Below are positions 10,447 to 23,627 of a stretch of 64,000 nucleotides of DNA, piece after piece; the stretch's first letter is position 1, and every line of letters starts with the position of its first letter. Source of the stretch: Ptychodera flava (lineage: Eukaryota > Hemichordata > Enteropneusta > Ptychoderidae); assembly GCF_041260155.1 (NCBI RefSeq), contig NC_091940.1, positions 24,661,870 to 24,725,869 of the forward strand, read 5' to 3'. A program made the translations under genes and the position numbers. Below the pieces are notes generated by a model, which saw only the letters and a list, made by a program, of their open reading frames with translations, made no database searches and had not been told where the DNA came from.

Positions 10447-13400
10447 TGCTGCAATGTTCACTGGAAACTTCCAGACATCATTCCTTTGGTCAGTATGCCG
10501 CTTGAATGTTTTGGGGCATTGGTCACATACCGGTCCTGATATGTTCTGTTCATCGTTGGAGTTGGATTGTTCGGGTGTCTTTGCAGCATGGTAAAATATA
10601 TGACCATGGCTGCATTTGTACCATTCATCTTTTCCAAATGTTCTGAGGCTGCCAACTGTGCAGGGGTTAAGTTCAGGTGGAATACTAAGCCTGGTAAACA
10701 TTTCCGGATAAAGGCTTTTGAATGCTGATAGAGCATTAGATAGTGCGGCAGGACGCAGCTCCTCGAGGAGGACACTCTCAGTGTAATCATAAAGGTCATG
10801 CACAGGTCTTCCTCCTACTGATCTCAATGACAAACCTTGAAGTTTTGACTCCTCAGAGAAAACGTGCCTATTCTGTAGTTGATAAGTGGCGAGAAGAACG
10901 CAGCTCTGGAGAACAATACTTCGAAATTCTTTTCTATTTTGGGGACAGAGCGGGTCGTTTCCACAGCCTGCGAGGTGTAACAATTGCTCATCAATCGACG
11001 TTTTGAGAGTTGTCGCCTTGTTAGTGATCATACCGAGAACTTTGGAATCAGGAGTGTCTTTGTTTACGTCTTTACAGTTTATTACAGCAGATAACACTTT
11101 TTCTGTCTGTATTTTTGCATGCCAAAGCTGTTCGTATGTTCTTATGCTGTTCTCGATGGGTATCATTGCTGATAAGCTGGTTGTTTTCTCAATGGAATTC
11201 TCAAATTTTGGTCGGTGTATGCCCGGTATTGTGGTTCTCACTAGCTTCTTAAGGTGCTCTCTCGCTGGAACCATGAAATTAAACATGTCAGGAACTGTGT
11301 TCATGTGATCAATTGTAGCAATGACAAATTTAGTCAAAGCATTGTAACGATTACAGCCTGCGGCAGGTTTGTGGCATTTTGGACACGTTTTCATAATCAG
11401 TGGGTATACTCGATTTCCGTCAGTTGCCTTGATTCCGAGCATCGATTTGTCCATATCCTGAGTCTCAAAAACATCTTTGCATCTGAGCTGAATAAAACGA
11501 CTTTCATCTGTGTACGGTCTTCCGAAGAATTCAGCAGTTGCTTCTATTTTCTTTCTGTGGCAATTTCTACACAGCTCTGGACACATTTCTCCGCAAAGTC
11601 CGACGCAACTGTGACCACACTTTAGTTTCTTCATGCATGGGTTGTTACATAATGGTCTTTCACAAGGTTCCCAACACAGATTGTTGCATTGATGATGTAC
11701 ACAATTCCATGTGCATCGCATATTGCAACGTTTACCATGTACTTTATGCTCACAAGGGTGTGGGTGCTTCATTGTGCACACACTGCATATTTCATAACAT
11801 TTGTTCATGCATGGATGGCCACAGAGAAGCATTCGCTCACATTTCTGGGTGCATATGTTATGACGACCACTTGAACGTTTACAAATGCCACATATACCAG
11901 TACATTTGTGTCCACAGTCAAGAACAGAGTCGCATTTCAGAGGACAAAACGGTCTTCTTTCATAACATTTTGTTTTAGTTTTGTGACCACACTCTTCAAA
12001 CGTCTTCTTTACGTCTTTCAAACATATGTCATTACACTGTTCACAACACAGTTTGGTACAATTGTGACCACACTTTAAGGTTCTATTGCAAGGCATTTTG
12101 CAATCACTGTGAATTCCGTTCTTAATGCAGTCACCACAAATTCCCTGACAGTTATGTCCACATGGTAATATTACATTACATCTTTGGTTGCAGTTTTCTG
12201 ATGTGTAGAAACAAGGACCTTTCACTTTATGGCCACATGACCAATCGTAATGTGTAATTTGCACCCGGCACAGAGTGACACATTCTTCACCACATTTATT
12301 TGGACAAGCATGGGCACAGCTCAGATTTCTTTCACAGGGAAGTTTGCATGTGTACGTCGACTCGTCTTCTGAACACTTCATAGTTTGATTATGGCCGCAT
12401 CTTGTCAGTGTTCTTTCAATCATTACTTGACATTCATCAGGACAGTCATCTGAACATCTTTCTGTACACCTGTGTCCACAGCCGAGAACTTTCTTGCATT
12501 TTTCTTGGCATCGGAATTCCGATGGATTTATAGAGCATCTCATTTGTTGCACATGATAGCAACTAGGCAACAACTTATTCACTGAAACTGTACATTCTTT
12601 GCATCCCTGGAAACAAAGCAAGGGACAAGGGTGTTTCCGCTCACACATTTCAGGACATGCTTGCTTACAATCGAAGTCCGAAGGGTCTTGATAGCATGGT
12701 ACATTCTGTATATGATCACATTTAGGAATCCGTTTCTCGACCTTGATGATACATTTATCACACCCTTTAAAACAGAGCAGTGGACATGGATGCCCATTTT
12801 CACACTTCTTTTGGCAAGGTTTCTGACATTTGAAACTTCTAGGGTCCTGATAACAAGGTACCATTTGCATGTGACCGCATGAGGGCATTTCTTTTTCAAT
12901 CTTCACTATACACAGTCTACATGCTTCGTGGCATTTTAAAGGGCATGTATGACCTCTTTCACACTTATTTTCACAAGGTGCCTGGCATCTGAAATTTCGT
13001 GGGTCTTGACAACATGGTACCATCTGCTTGTGTCCACAACTTGGGATAGTTTTCTCAATGTTCACCATGCAGAGGCTACATTGTACATAACATCGAAATG
13101 GACAAGGGTGTCCCTCTGTGCAGGAATGTTTGCATTTCTCTTGACAGAGAAATTCTTCTGAATTTTCATAGCAGAACATTTCTTGGACATGGCCACATTT
13201 TGGGATTGTTTTTGCCACTCTTACAAAACACTTTCCACAGTCTCTATAACAAATCAATTTACAGGGGTGCCCAGCATTACAAACTCTCGCACAGGCTTTC
13301 TGACACTTGTATTCTTCATGGTTTGAGTCGTAAGGATGGCAGAAGAGTACGCAGACATGGCCACATTCTAATCTTGTCTCACAAAGACGACTGCACCCCC

Positions 13401-16400
13401 CTTCTGGAGCAGCATCAAAATCTTCTCCACGGGCACACTTCAGAATGGTTTGAGGATGATTTCTGCAGAATATCTTTAATGATTTTCCAATTTTGCCAGC
13501 TATTTGTAGGTCTCCAACAATATTTTTCCACAGTTGACTTTTCAGGCCAAGAAGTTTAAAATTTCCTATGCAGTAGAAGCCCATCTTTGCTCTGCTTAAA
13601 GCTACACAGACTCTGTTCTCTATGTTAAGGAATCCGATCTTTCCCTGTTCATTGCTTCGTACAAGTGACAACAGAATAATGTCATTTTCTTCACCTTGAA
13701 AGTTATCGACTGGGCAGATTCTTACGCCTTCAAACACAGACCGCGGCATCATGTTTTTCAGCTGGATAACTTGGGCGGTATACATAGTTAGAATTGTTAT
13801 TTGAGTAGGCTTGTAACCCTGTTTTAGTAGATAGCGGCAAAGAGCAACAAGAAAAGTAGCCTCATGTGCATTCGACCTGCTTCTTATGTCATCCATAAAG
13901 GTTTCTTGCTCTTCATGGTTTACAAAGAAAATGTTACCGCTCACACCCATGATGTCGCCATAGGCCTCTACAGATGGGTGATTTTGCAAATCATTGTAGA
14001 TGTGTTTCATCAAGCATGCTATCTCTGGTCTCATTCTGTGTTGGATGTTTAAAGTACTGTACCGCAGATTGTTCTCTATCATGCGTTCAAAGAGTGACAT
14101 GTCTAAATTGAAATCTTTTGCAAGTCTATACACTGTTGGATTAGGACGAAGCTGTTGGTGGTCTCCGATCAGTATAAGGTGTTGACATTCTGATGTGAGT
14201 GTAGTGATTATGTGTGACTCGAGGACTTCTGCTGCTTCCTCCACCACAATTATCTGCGGTCGTACCATGCGTAACAGGGAACTATATTTTGCAGCTCCGG
14301 TTGTTGTCATGCCAATCACCTTTGCATTCTTCAAAACATCCAAGTCTATCTCTTCCCTGACTTCCTTTAGTCTCAAAGCTTCTCTCTCGTAGTCACCCAC
14401 AGTCTTCAATAGTGCGTCGATAATCTTCTTATGCAATTGAAAAGACCAGTACCGGAACAATTTCCACCTGTCTTGTAAGTTAAGAGCCCATACATTTGAG
14501 ATTTGCCCAGCTTCTTCTGTTGTCATTGAAGCAGTATCGGCCATGAGATCTTGTAGAATTGCGCCCTGAAATTCAATGTGTTGATCCCTGGCAGGTGTTA
14601 TGGAATTATATTTCTTCTTTGACTTTACCTCTTCTGTTTTCATGGACCAGGTATAATGTTTTTCCAAAAGTTCTTGAAGTTCATCATAGAGAGTGTTACT
14701 GAAAGCTTTTTGTGTATCCCTTTCAGTTTCAAGCATTCTCTGACGATTGATGTAGTCTGCTTCCCCTTCAACATCAATAGTTTTTTCCATTGCACAGTCT
14801 GATCTTGAGGTGACATCAGCTATGTTGGCAGCCATGTCTGTGTCAGCATGATTTCTTCCTTGCTTGTTCTCATGAGAGATGTTTGCTATATCATTTTGGT
14901 TCAATGATTTCATTTGCACTAGCGGATTTCTAAGCTCAGATATTTTCTCTATCAACCAGAAATTTATAGCATTGTGAATATTGTCTTGTTTCTTTTTCCC
15001 ACCAAAGACTACTTCGTGCTGCAACATACTTTTTATTTGATCATCGGATATAACATTTCTTATTGTATTTGTACTGTTCTTCTTTGCAGAATTGTAGCTC
15101 TCAGTAATGAGAGATTCGTGAGCTCTCAAACTTTCACGAACGTGATTGCTTGCACCCCTGTCACCATGTGTTCGTCTAAGCTTCGACAATTGAAACTCTT
15201 CTAAAATCTCGCTTTTACTCCTTCCACCAATTCGTACAATACCATGTTCCAAAAACTGAAGTATGCCTTCGAGAAACTGGTCGAGTGCATGATTTGTATA
15301 ACATACGACCAAAATAGGTGAACAGCTATGACGTTCTGCATTTTCCACTTTACTTTCATTACAAGTGTCACACCAGCGGCTGTGATTGTGGAAGGAGCAT
15401 TCTCATTATTTTCAGACCAACATGTGTTTTTCCTGTGCCTGGAGGTCCTTGGATTACAACAAACTCCTCTGTAAGTGCAGTTTTTAGTGCTTTTAGCTGA
15501 GATTCATTCAAACCTAGGCAATCAGCTGTTGGCCATTGTGACGTATCAAGAACATGTACAGGAAACCTGTCTTGCATCTGCTCGTCCTCGAACGTAAAAT
15601 AATTACGTCGGAAACGTGGATGCATCTTCCAGTTCTGATACACCAGAGGTGCAAAATCATACACTAGACTGCGATTGTCGTTCACATGCAGGTATTGCGG
15701 TTGTCCAATGATGCTTTCACAGTGAACAATATATTTCTCGAAAGGAAATTTACCGTCATCAAGTTCTTGTAGACCTGCGAGAACATATCTATTTGCCTCG
15801 AAGTAAGCGGTTGTCTCAACCATGATGAAGGAATTTTCAGGCGCTGACTTTAGAGTTTCCCCTATACTGTGGAACTTCAATATGACTCTGCACCTTTTCA
15901 ACTGATCAATGTTCCTGTTGGCAACTGTTGCAAACATGACTGTCTTGAAATTATCCTTCGTCAGGCAAACCAAACCACCGTACAACAAACGTTTTGTGTA
16001 ATTCCATCGCACATGCTTCAGCTGATTTTTGTCAAGACTTACTTCATGGCAAATACCCTCATTCTCCATACAGACAGGTTGTAGAATGTGCACATTGATA
16101 TACATGCGAACATCACTTAGCCGCTGTTGTTGTGATCTCGGCAATCCCAAATTTCTGAGGATCTCGCCAACGCCATCTCTCAGAGGCGCAATGAAATCTT
16201 CTCTAAGAAGTCTGAATTGTATGTCCAGGTAGTCATTTACATCTTCAAATGAGCCCTTTGGTTTGTTTGGTCGAATAAATGGCCTAGAGTCAGTTACAAC
16301 ATCCTGTTGTCTCGGGAAGATTGGTATTTCCCGAAAATCTTCAGTTGGTCTTCGTTTCACCCACATCTTCTTTTGACCAGTGAACTTTGCATGACTTGAA

Positions 16401-17242
16401 GACTGGAAAACTCCTTCTCGAATATTCTTAAGTTCAGCGTTTATATCTTCTTCCAATCTTTGGACTTCTTCTTTGATATCTTCGTCAATGTTTATTTTCG
16501 TTTTTTCGAGCATCCTCACTATTTCTATGATGAGATTCAGAGTTGATGCCAAATCCTTGAACTTTCCGGGCATACGTCGAAAGATATTCTTTGTTATGGC
16601 AACAAGGAGTCTCAAAGTGGCTTCAGACTCACCATCGAATTTATCTCTTTGAATCGCAACCATAATTGAACTGAGATGACGTGGTACAGTCACTTTGAAG
16701 AAATTACATTCACTCACCAAAATGAGGATGTGGATAACACTCTGTGGGACAGTCGAGCAAGTGATAGCCCGTCTCAGTATTCTCAGGGTCATGCGAAAAT
16801 CATCATCTGATAATGGCTGTTCATCTATAAGCTTTATGAACGCATTTGCTTCTTTTGCAATGGTCATTACAATTTCTCTTGGGTCAGCCTCGTACAGTTT
16901 TGTTAGTCTTTCAAAATTAAGTTGCTTGAGCTTGCCTCGCTTAGGACCACGTTCGATTGACGCCTTGTTTTTGATGGTCTCCTTCTTTCTTGCACCACGT
17001 TTCTCATGTTCCTTTGATGAGCTTTCTTCATTACCTTGGCAATCAGTCTGGTTCTCTTTTCTATCTCCCTGATTCGGTGAGTCAATTTGATCTGTTTTCC
17101 ATTCCAGAGACAGCTTGCTCTTCTTTTTCTGCCACGGTCTAAGCCGTTCTCTACAGCTTTGCACTTGCTGGCAAGATGTTGCGGGAGAGCAATATTCTCT
17201 ATCTAGTAAAGACGGACGATCATGCGTGCCTTGTTCTGCCAT
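10447..17242 (-). CDS. ZNFX1: ZNFX1-like gene A, giant coding exon (one frameshift)
   Basis: Encodes about 2,265 residues of a ZNFX1-type SF1 helicase. In order: a disordered basic N-terminus; the conserved N-terminal region from about residue 120 (KQLNFERL); Walker A GPPGTGKT at 599-606; the DExx-box EE at about 1001-1002 in VVEEAAE; GDHQQLRP; DNFQGEEND; VALSRAK; an NFX1 zinc-finger array with five 53-aa repeats (12,511-13,305); and an RZ-type finger (WYKCSHGH...CDQC). The exon ends at 'GCAGCA|gtgagt'. The start chosen is the ATG of MAEQ; an in-frame ATG lies 14 codons upstream, and the acceptor is near 17,330. Relative to genes B and C there is one extra C at about 15,391, just after Walker A, which would truncate the protein at about 620 aa. 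All downstream codons stay open, so this is an assembly error or a recent lesion. Known relatives sense viral dsRNA; that role is inferred here. Confidence 0.9.
12511..13305 (-). repeat. ZNFX1: Gene A: five tandem 53-codon NFX1 finger repeats
   Basis: Exactly 795 bp (5 x 159). Each unit has the pattern C-x3-C ... GHPCP-x2-C ... C-x2-C ... (I/L)P-x-C-x-H-x-Q-x(2-3)-C followed by a NPxxF or DPxxF-like link. The frame is open throughout. Genes B and C have the same five units at the same place, so the array expanded before the gene was duplicated. Confidence 0.85.
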
Positions 17243-17329
17243 GATAGTTGTGGTATCTTCAGAGGAAATAAGAATCCTATACATAAAACGTAACACACTT
17301 GCGTGTTTAAACAGTGACGAGTTTGACCT

Positions 17330-20300
17330 CTAAAAAGATTAAAGATGCAGGAAAGAAAAGCAAAATTATCTTTTTCCTATGACCAATGGGTATATTTCAA
17401 CACGTCGTACGGCTATAATTAAAGATAGAGTTTAGTTTCTGTATTTATAAACAGCTTATGCCATACTTGAGTCTGTCTGTCTGTGTTTGTCTCTCTGTCT
17501 GTCTCCCTGTCTCTCTGTCTGTCTGAACAATATAGTGTCTAAAATTAGCCGACCCGATTCAAATCAATATGTTTTCAAAATGGCAAAAAATGGTCGTGAC
17601 ATTGATAATCTATTAGTCTAGTCGGAAGGTAGGGTTCCCATGCACCCCATGGATGTATTTTTAACCTACATTTTTGGAATCCTTAGTGTCTGTAGTTTAT
17701 GAATTTTGATGTTTCCAAAAATCAAATATTGTTCCATTTGGTTCATTTGGCGTCATCTTGGCCGCCATCTTGGATTTCAACAATTGGTAGGGGTCACATA
17801 TATACCGCTCGACGGAAATAGAAACAGTAAAATACTACAATGTTATATTTTTAGAAAGCCCAGATAATTGCCTTTTCATTGATATGTAACTTAATGGGGA
17901 TAAATTAATATTCAAACGTCGATTAGACTTTATATCGGCCATTGACCGTAAATCGTAAAATTTTGATTAATTTCAAAGTTCCAGTTCTTCTAAACAAGTT
18001 TTCAAAAGGTATTTATATAATTTTGGGAAGAATTTAGTGCAATAAACAAAAAAGAACAACATTAAAAGTATGTGTCTTGAGATTTAGTGGGTGCATGAGT
18101 TTGTTTTATTAAAAAATCACTTAAAATCGACTCAAACTGAAAGGTTTAAGCTTTTTAACTTTCAAATACGCGACTTTTCCCCATAAATTCATTTATGTTT
18201 AGAAAGGCCTGGTTCAGCACTTTCAAAAAAATGTAACATATTTATGGTTTCATCATTCATGAGTTTGCTAGAGTGAATTTACTACAGTTTTCAGGTCATA
18301 TCAACGTTCATTATGTGAATAATTCGGCTACTGACCGCCATGTATATACGGAATATTGGTGCTGTACATATCACAAAAGTAATAAACTTATAGAAAAATT
18401 ACAAACAACCCGAAATTGGCAATTTCGTAAGGTGAATTACCGATGAAAGTTGACTAAATTGAATTCATCTGAACATGGAAGGAGGAACGTCAGGAAAATG
18501 ATGGGAAATAGCTAAACGGCGACGTCATGACCGATCGCTCTAAAAATAAAAAAATAAAGGAAGTTCACGACATCGCGTACGGGTCGAGACTTCCTCGACT
18601 CTCGTGTATCACGATATTTGTAATAGCAATCTCGGTCGGCTGCTCAGTTGCGTAGCGGGTGACATTGACAACTCATCAAGAGTTATGTTTATTGTCGGAG
18701 CAATTGCAAGTTTTGTTCGAAACGTTTGTTAACCTTCGATTTGAAGCAATTACAGACTGGGTCCATCTCATATATTGAAGAAATTAAAAGTCCAGCCTTT
18801 GTCGAATATTATTACGATGTAGCGCGGAATCAATGAGCTGTCGTCCGACACGCGTATCCTATAGTGTTTACAAGATCTGGTGATGGCGCTTACTTGCTAA
18901 CCTTGAACTGACAGATACAATGTTTCAACTGTTCAAATGTCTTACAATTTTTGTTTAATTCTCCTCACAGAAGTCCAACTGTATCGGTATGTCAAAACCT
19001 TACCAGCCCTCGAACACGACTTGTCATTTCCACGTACATGGAGCTCCATGACGTGTCGGTACCGTCAATTTCGGCCGTAGATTTGGAAGGGGGAAGTTGT
19101 TGAAAACATGCATCTCTTCGACTGACTATAATTGAATTATCATGGACGCTACCGCCATGTTTTGATTGTTGTTTTCGATGTCATTCTCAGTGCAAACTAC
19201 GGACTCTGCCTATACAGTTTTGTTTTAAAAGGTTTACGCGCTTTTCGCAAGAATGCATTGTACTACCAGTACTGACTAGTCCTCTTGCTTAGTCACGACT
19301 GAAAATGGTTCACTTTCGTGATGTCATTGCACCATAGACGCTAGCAAAAGAGTTGATGACAACACAAAGTTTTCATCTTTTGCCCGCTGATATAACTCTA
19401 AGCGTACATATGGTTTGTTTACATCGTAATTGTTCTCGTATGCACAGCAAATGTTTGACCAGTTTATACCTCTGCCCGTCACCGAATGATTGACAATTGT
19501 TTGAATCATGGAACGACTGCCGCCCGAGGGCCATTCCCTTTGTTCAGAAAGCGATTTTCCCTTAATCGTCGTAGTTTTTTAAAAAAAACTTTGTCAAACT
19601 TTGCGGATACCTGTATGGCCTAGGTATTTATGAAACAGTCTGTGTTCATGGTATGCTAATAATATTTGTTTGAAAAGCTCATTTGCATATTAAATTAAAT
19701 GTTGTAATTAGTGATTTTACTCTGAGAGTACTGTGCGAAAGTTGATAAAACCTGCCACATATAATGATATAACGGATATCTGATTGTTCTGTGAAGCATA
19801 CCACCATTAATGAACCTGTTGTAAAACACGTGTGCACATTCAGTTCACATCTTGTTATTACATATGTGTTAGCTTTGGTGTCGCTAATTCCGAAAAGCCG
19901 TTTTCGCCTTTTATATGTTTTGCAAAAACGGATTAAAATACTAGCGGAAGTTGCACTTTAGCGCTTCATCAACTTCATGTATTTTGTATCATGGGAAAAA
20001 AGCGCCAAGCTTGGCGGTTTCATCACAAGGTACCACCTTCCAATGGGTATAGCTTTGTCATTCACGTTCACACCGGGCTGTGAGTATTTGCATAACTATT
20101 GTTCAGACTCAAAGTTCAACTGTGATTCAGAAAACACTGAAACTTGCCACAGACAGTGGAGACATAAATAATGACATTAAAAAGACGATTAACAGTATAA
20201 AGTAAGTTCATTTCGAATTTGCACTTCTGTAATTGTTTTTGATACAGAACGAAATAATAACAGTTCACATCCTCATAGTGGCCGACCTCGGTGTCAACCA

Positions 20301-21578
20301 CTATATGGCAAGTTTTAATGGTTCATGAATAATTCATTGGGTTTCAAAAGCGTCTTTTCGGACATTGCGCGACAGCGTAAATAACTTTATTTTCGACGAC
20401 TCTTTCGAAATATTTGTGGCAATTCAACGTAGATATATATACAATAATATCTCGATCAGTTTATAGACTGAAGATATTATTCATTTAGTAGATATAGTCA
20501 TGTTCGACTCGGGACGTTGCAAAATGTCCATGTTTTTCACAGCAGCATTGGTTACTAAGCTCAAGTTGGCCCCGTAACTCTCACCATTACACAAAAATCG
20601 TGTAAATGTTGGAGCTGCAACGTTGTAGTTTTGTATTTAGTTCACGTTAAAGGTTTACTGTCAATCAAAATTGTCAAAATTTGTCAAAATCAAACAAAGC
20701 AAACATCATCGGTAACACGACACGCTGTCAACTCTAATATTTAATAATTCGATCGACAACTACGGCAGCTGGTATCAATATTCTCATAAGGAAACAGATC
20801 GTTGTGTTTTCGCATTAACCTGCGTGCAAGAATTCAAAAATCTGAATATGATACAAGTGATAACACCAAGCTGTTGTAGCTGTTGTTTCAATCTTGTTGC
20901 TGTTGCTGCAAACACGTGTAAAGGAACACAATAATAATCAAATGGATTTAATAGCTGTAAATATCGGGGAAGTGCTGACCCGGGGTACTAAGTACAGAGC
21001 CGACCGAAGGAGGTGCAGAAGCTTGTCAATCTTGTCAGTGAAGTAATGTCTATTTTTCTTTTTTAAGTTATACACTTGTTTTTATGAGTAATTTGTAATA
21101 TGGCAACATTAAGCTATAGGGCTCCTAACACTTTTGTGAAATATTAAAAATATAAAGATCCAATTATCCCAAATTAGTTCCAATCATGTTTTACTAAACA
21201 ATCTTTGTTATGTCGAGCCTCTTTCAAAGCTACACGTATTCATCTTGTCGGTTTTACTTTCTTTTTACTGTCAAAGCACACTGGACATTTACTAAAAAGT
21301 TCATGAAACCTTTACGGCATCTAACAGCATGCAACAAAGCATTTGCTAATGATGTGTAGACTCTCTCTTTCCTCTGCAGTATGATATTATAAATAGATTT
21401 ACCACATTTTCGGTAGCTGCGAACCTCCCTCGGGTATTTCAGCTTAACTATTCTAACCGAAAGGTTTTATCAAGACTCACTTTGCTTACCTATACCCTTG
21501 AATGCAACTGTATGTCATATGACACCCCACTTTCGCCAAAAGTAACAATGACAAATTGAAACTGTTGACATAACTCAC
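17330..21578 (-). other. Gene A intron 1 (inferred), non-coding
   Basis: Stretch between the proposed 5' non-coding exon (donor 'AGAG|gtgagtta' at 21,579) and the acceptor 'atctttttag' at 17,330. It holds a CTGT-rich microsatellite near 17.5 kb and a paired 'gccgccatcttgg' motif near 17.76 kb that resembles a YY1 site. Short frames show no motifs. An alternative promoter within it cannot be excluded. Confidence 0.35.
17471..17525. repeat. Imperfect (CTGT)n/(CTCT)n microsatellite
   Basis: A run built from 'gtct', 'ctct' and 'ccct' tetramers, about 55 bp, upstream of the coding exon of gene A. Confidence 0.85.
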
Positions 21579-21960
21579 CTCTGTTTCTGACGATGATAAG
21601 GGACTGTTGTCAGAGTCAGCTAGAACACATGCGTCTCCCCGACGTAAATGCGTCTATCCCCTTCGATTCGTGTTGCAGAGTCCATGTCCCGGAAGTGCCA
21701 AGCTTTCAGCCCTAAAGACAGTACGGTAATGGCGTTGACGGTCATCATATGCGTAACCAATGCTCCAGTTATGAGAACTCACGACGCAGGGACAACATTA
21801 CAATCGAGGCAGTACCAGATTTGAAATACAGACCAGTTGCGACAAGTTTTTGTTGATTTGTTGTCACAACACAACACAACACAACACAACACAACACAAC
21901 ACAACACAACGTCTGACTTAGGGAGACTACTCGTAAGGTCAAGCACTGCGCAGCCTTCTT
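21579..21960 (-). other. Proposed 5' non-coding exon of gene A
   Basis: On the minus strand this ends at a good donor, 'AGAG|gtgagtta'. It aligns with a stretch upstream of gene B (40,151-40,390) both at its donor end and at its 5' end, where both share 'ctgcgcagtg'. Conservation of the donor between paralogues, about 4.2 kb upstream of the coding exon, suggests a spliced 5' UTR. A pentanucleotide microsatellite lies inside. The transcription start was not determined, and transcript data would decide. Confidence 0.35.
21865..21910. repeat. (CACAA)n microsatellite
   Basis: Nine tandem copies of a CACAA/ACAAC pentamer. It lies inside the proposed 5' non-coding exon of gene A and has no counterpart at the matching site upstream of gene B. 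Confidence 0.95.
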
Positions 21961-21990
21961 TGTACTAGATACGCCCTTTCCCCGAACTCA

Positions 21991-22038
21991 TTACATATGT
22001 ACCAATTTGACCTTTGCTTGTTGATTTATAAAGTGAAT
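21991..22038 (-). promoter_or_regulatory. Putative promoter of gene A with ISRE-like word
   Basis: A weak TATA-like word (TATGTAA on the minus strand) near 21,993-21,999 and 'taaagtgaat' at 22,029-22,038, which matches 8 of 10 positions of the interferon-response core GAAANNGAAA. The same layout upstream of gene B has a better TATA box and a 9 of 10 match. Short motifs such as these are common by chance, so confidence is low. Confidence 0.22.
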
Positions 22039-22099
22039 TTTACGGAACAATCTGTTGAAAATTGTGAACTGGTGAGTTATGCCTTGCTTGTAGCTTACG

Positions 22100-23470
22100 T
22101 GTTCAAACGCGTGAGCAACAGAGATGTGAACATTTTCAGTTCACATCTGGTCAAATAACTGTCGACGGAAAGCTGGCTAAAGTGAAAGTTCAATCGTAAC
22201 ATAGCTTATTAAACAACCCATCATGGCAGTGACGACGATTTTGCTGATCACGTGACGTGACCAAAGATAAAACTTGGCGCATGCACAGCCCTCCGTCATC
22301 TGTCTGGAAACACGGCTTGTTTCTCTATGACACGGGCTTCATAAACAAAAAAAATATTTTATTCAATTCATCATCGAGCAGGCAAACGCCAAATTACAGG
22401 ACAAGGTACCAATAACCCACTACAATGGAGCAATGAGGAGTCAAATGGCTTGCTCAAGCGCACAGCACAGTGCTGGGGTCCCGAACTCATAATCTTCCGA
22501 CATTGGGTCAGTTAATCTGGACCTGTGGGGTCTCGAATTCACCATCCTTCGGTAGTGAGTGTCGTGAGGCCGTAGTGAATGTTGTGCACGATTTTTACTC
22601 CTTATTACAACGTTTCATGTTTTCCATGTTGCCGGTATAAAATCTCGCAAAACTGGTAGCGGTTTAATCTCGAACAAACTTTTGATGGCTTTTTTCTCAG
22701 TTTTGCGTAAACTGCAATTGCTACAGTGTAATGACCCTACATAGAAATGGATGTTCAAAGATTTCTCCATTTTGAAGCTGACTGTTTTACTTTAGGCCCA
22801 ACAAAAAATTGTGCTGTTCCGATAACCCGACCTACCGTATTTTTTTACCTTTCGACCCTAAACTTTTTAGAGCTACGTAAACACGGAAGTAAAAAAGAAA
22901 TAAAAAAACTATAGTAAAATCACGCGTTCGTTACTTGGCATTTGATTTTTGCCTGACCGAGGATGTCTTTTATGTTCCATTCCTTTTATATGTATGATAC
23001 ATTTTCTGGAAATGTTGTGACCAGTGTTTGACCGCCCCGAGCCCTGAAGAAAACGCATATTTAAAAATAAAATTATTTTGGAAAAAAAATTTCCTGCCGA
23101 TCTACATACCCTATTTTTGAAAACCATGTTATCGGAACAGCACAATTTATATTTTTGGCCTTAGCACATTAAAATGTACTTCTTAATATTTTTAGTATAA
23201 AATCAACGAATCACCAATTTATCCAAGTTAAGCAAGCTATTCACTATTGATAATCAGAAAAGAGTGACACATTCTGAGACCAAATCCATATCACGCCTCG
23301 TCCTTGCAGTAGAGGTAAACCATACCTTAAAACCCTTCAGGGTCTTGGAACACATCTGACTTTATATTAGTGCCTACTCTGTGATTGCTCTTGGCCTTCC
23401 TTTGTCCTCAGCCTCTGTCAAGCCATTGCTACACGACAGAAATCAAATTTGTGGCTTTACTTTTAGTTTG
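22100..23470. other. Intergenic DNA between units A and B, nothing recognised
   Basis: Only short frames (78 codons at most) without motifs. No RNA gene or transposon ends were identified before the hairpin at 23.47 kb. Confidence 0.35.
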
Positions 23471-23627
23471 GCACTCGATAAAAACGCTGTATGTGTATGA
23501 GTTGTGTATGACATAGGCGGCCGGCAGGCCGGCCAGGGCGCCCAATAAACTAGGAGTACATTGGACGCCCTGGCCGGCCGGCTATGTCATACACAACTCA
23601 TATACATACAGCGGTTTTATCGAGTGC
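23471..23627. mobile_element. Near-perfect foldback (MITE-like) element, 157 bp
   Basis: Two arms of about 68 bp are inverted repeats, from 'gcactcgataaaa' on the left to 'ttttatcgagtgc' on the right, around a short spacer near 23,545-23,560. The inner arms are GC-rich ('ggccggccagggcgcc'), unlike the AT-rich surroundings. No coding sequence. No clear flanking duplication was seen. The high arm identity points to a fairly recent insertion. Confidence 0.75.

Noticed and set aside
10743-14392. Many plus-strand open frames of 60-150 codons, several Cys/His-rich
   Set aside because: They lie opposite the giant exon of gene A. Antisense reading of the repetitive zinc-finger codons produces long open frames by composition, and the same shadows appear opposite genes B and C.
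17755-17775. Paired 'gccgccatcttgg' words that look like YY1 sites upstream of gene A
   Set aside because: Similar GCCATNTT words occur elsewhere in the window (for example near 43,170 and 46,370), and no conserved counterpart was found upstream of B or C. It is noted only within the intron entry.
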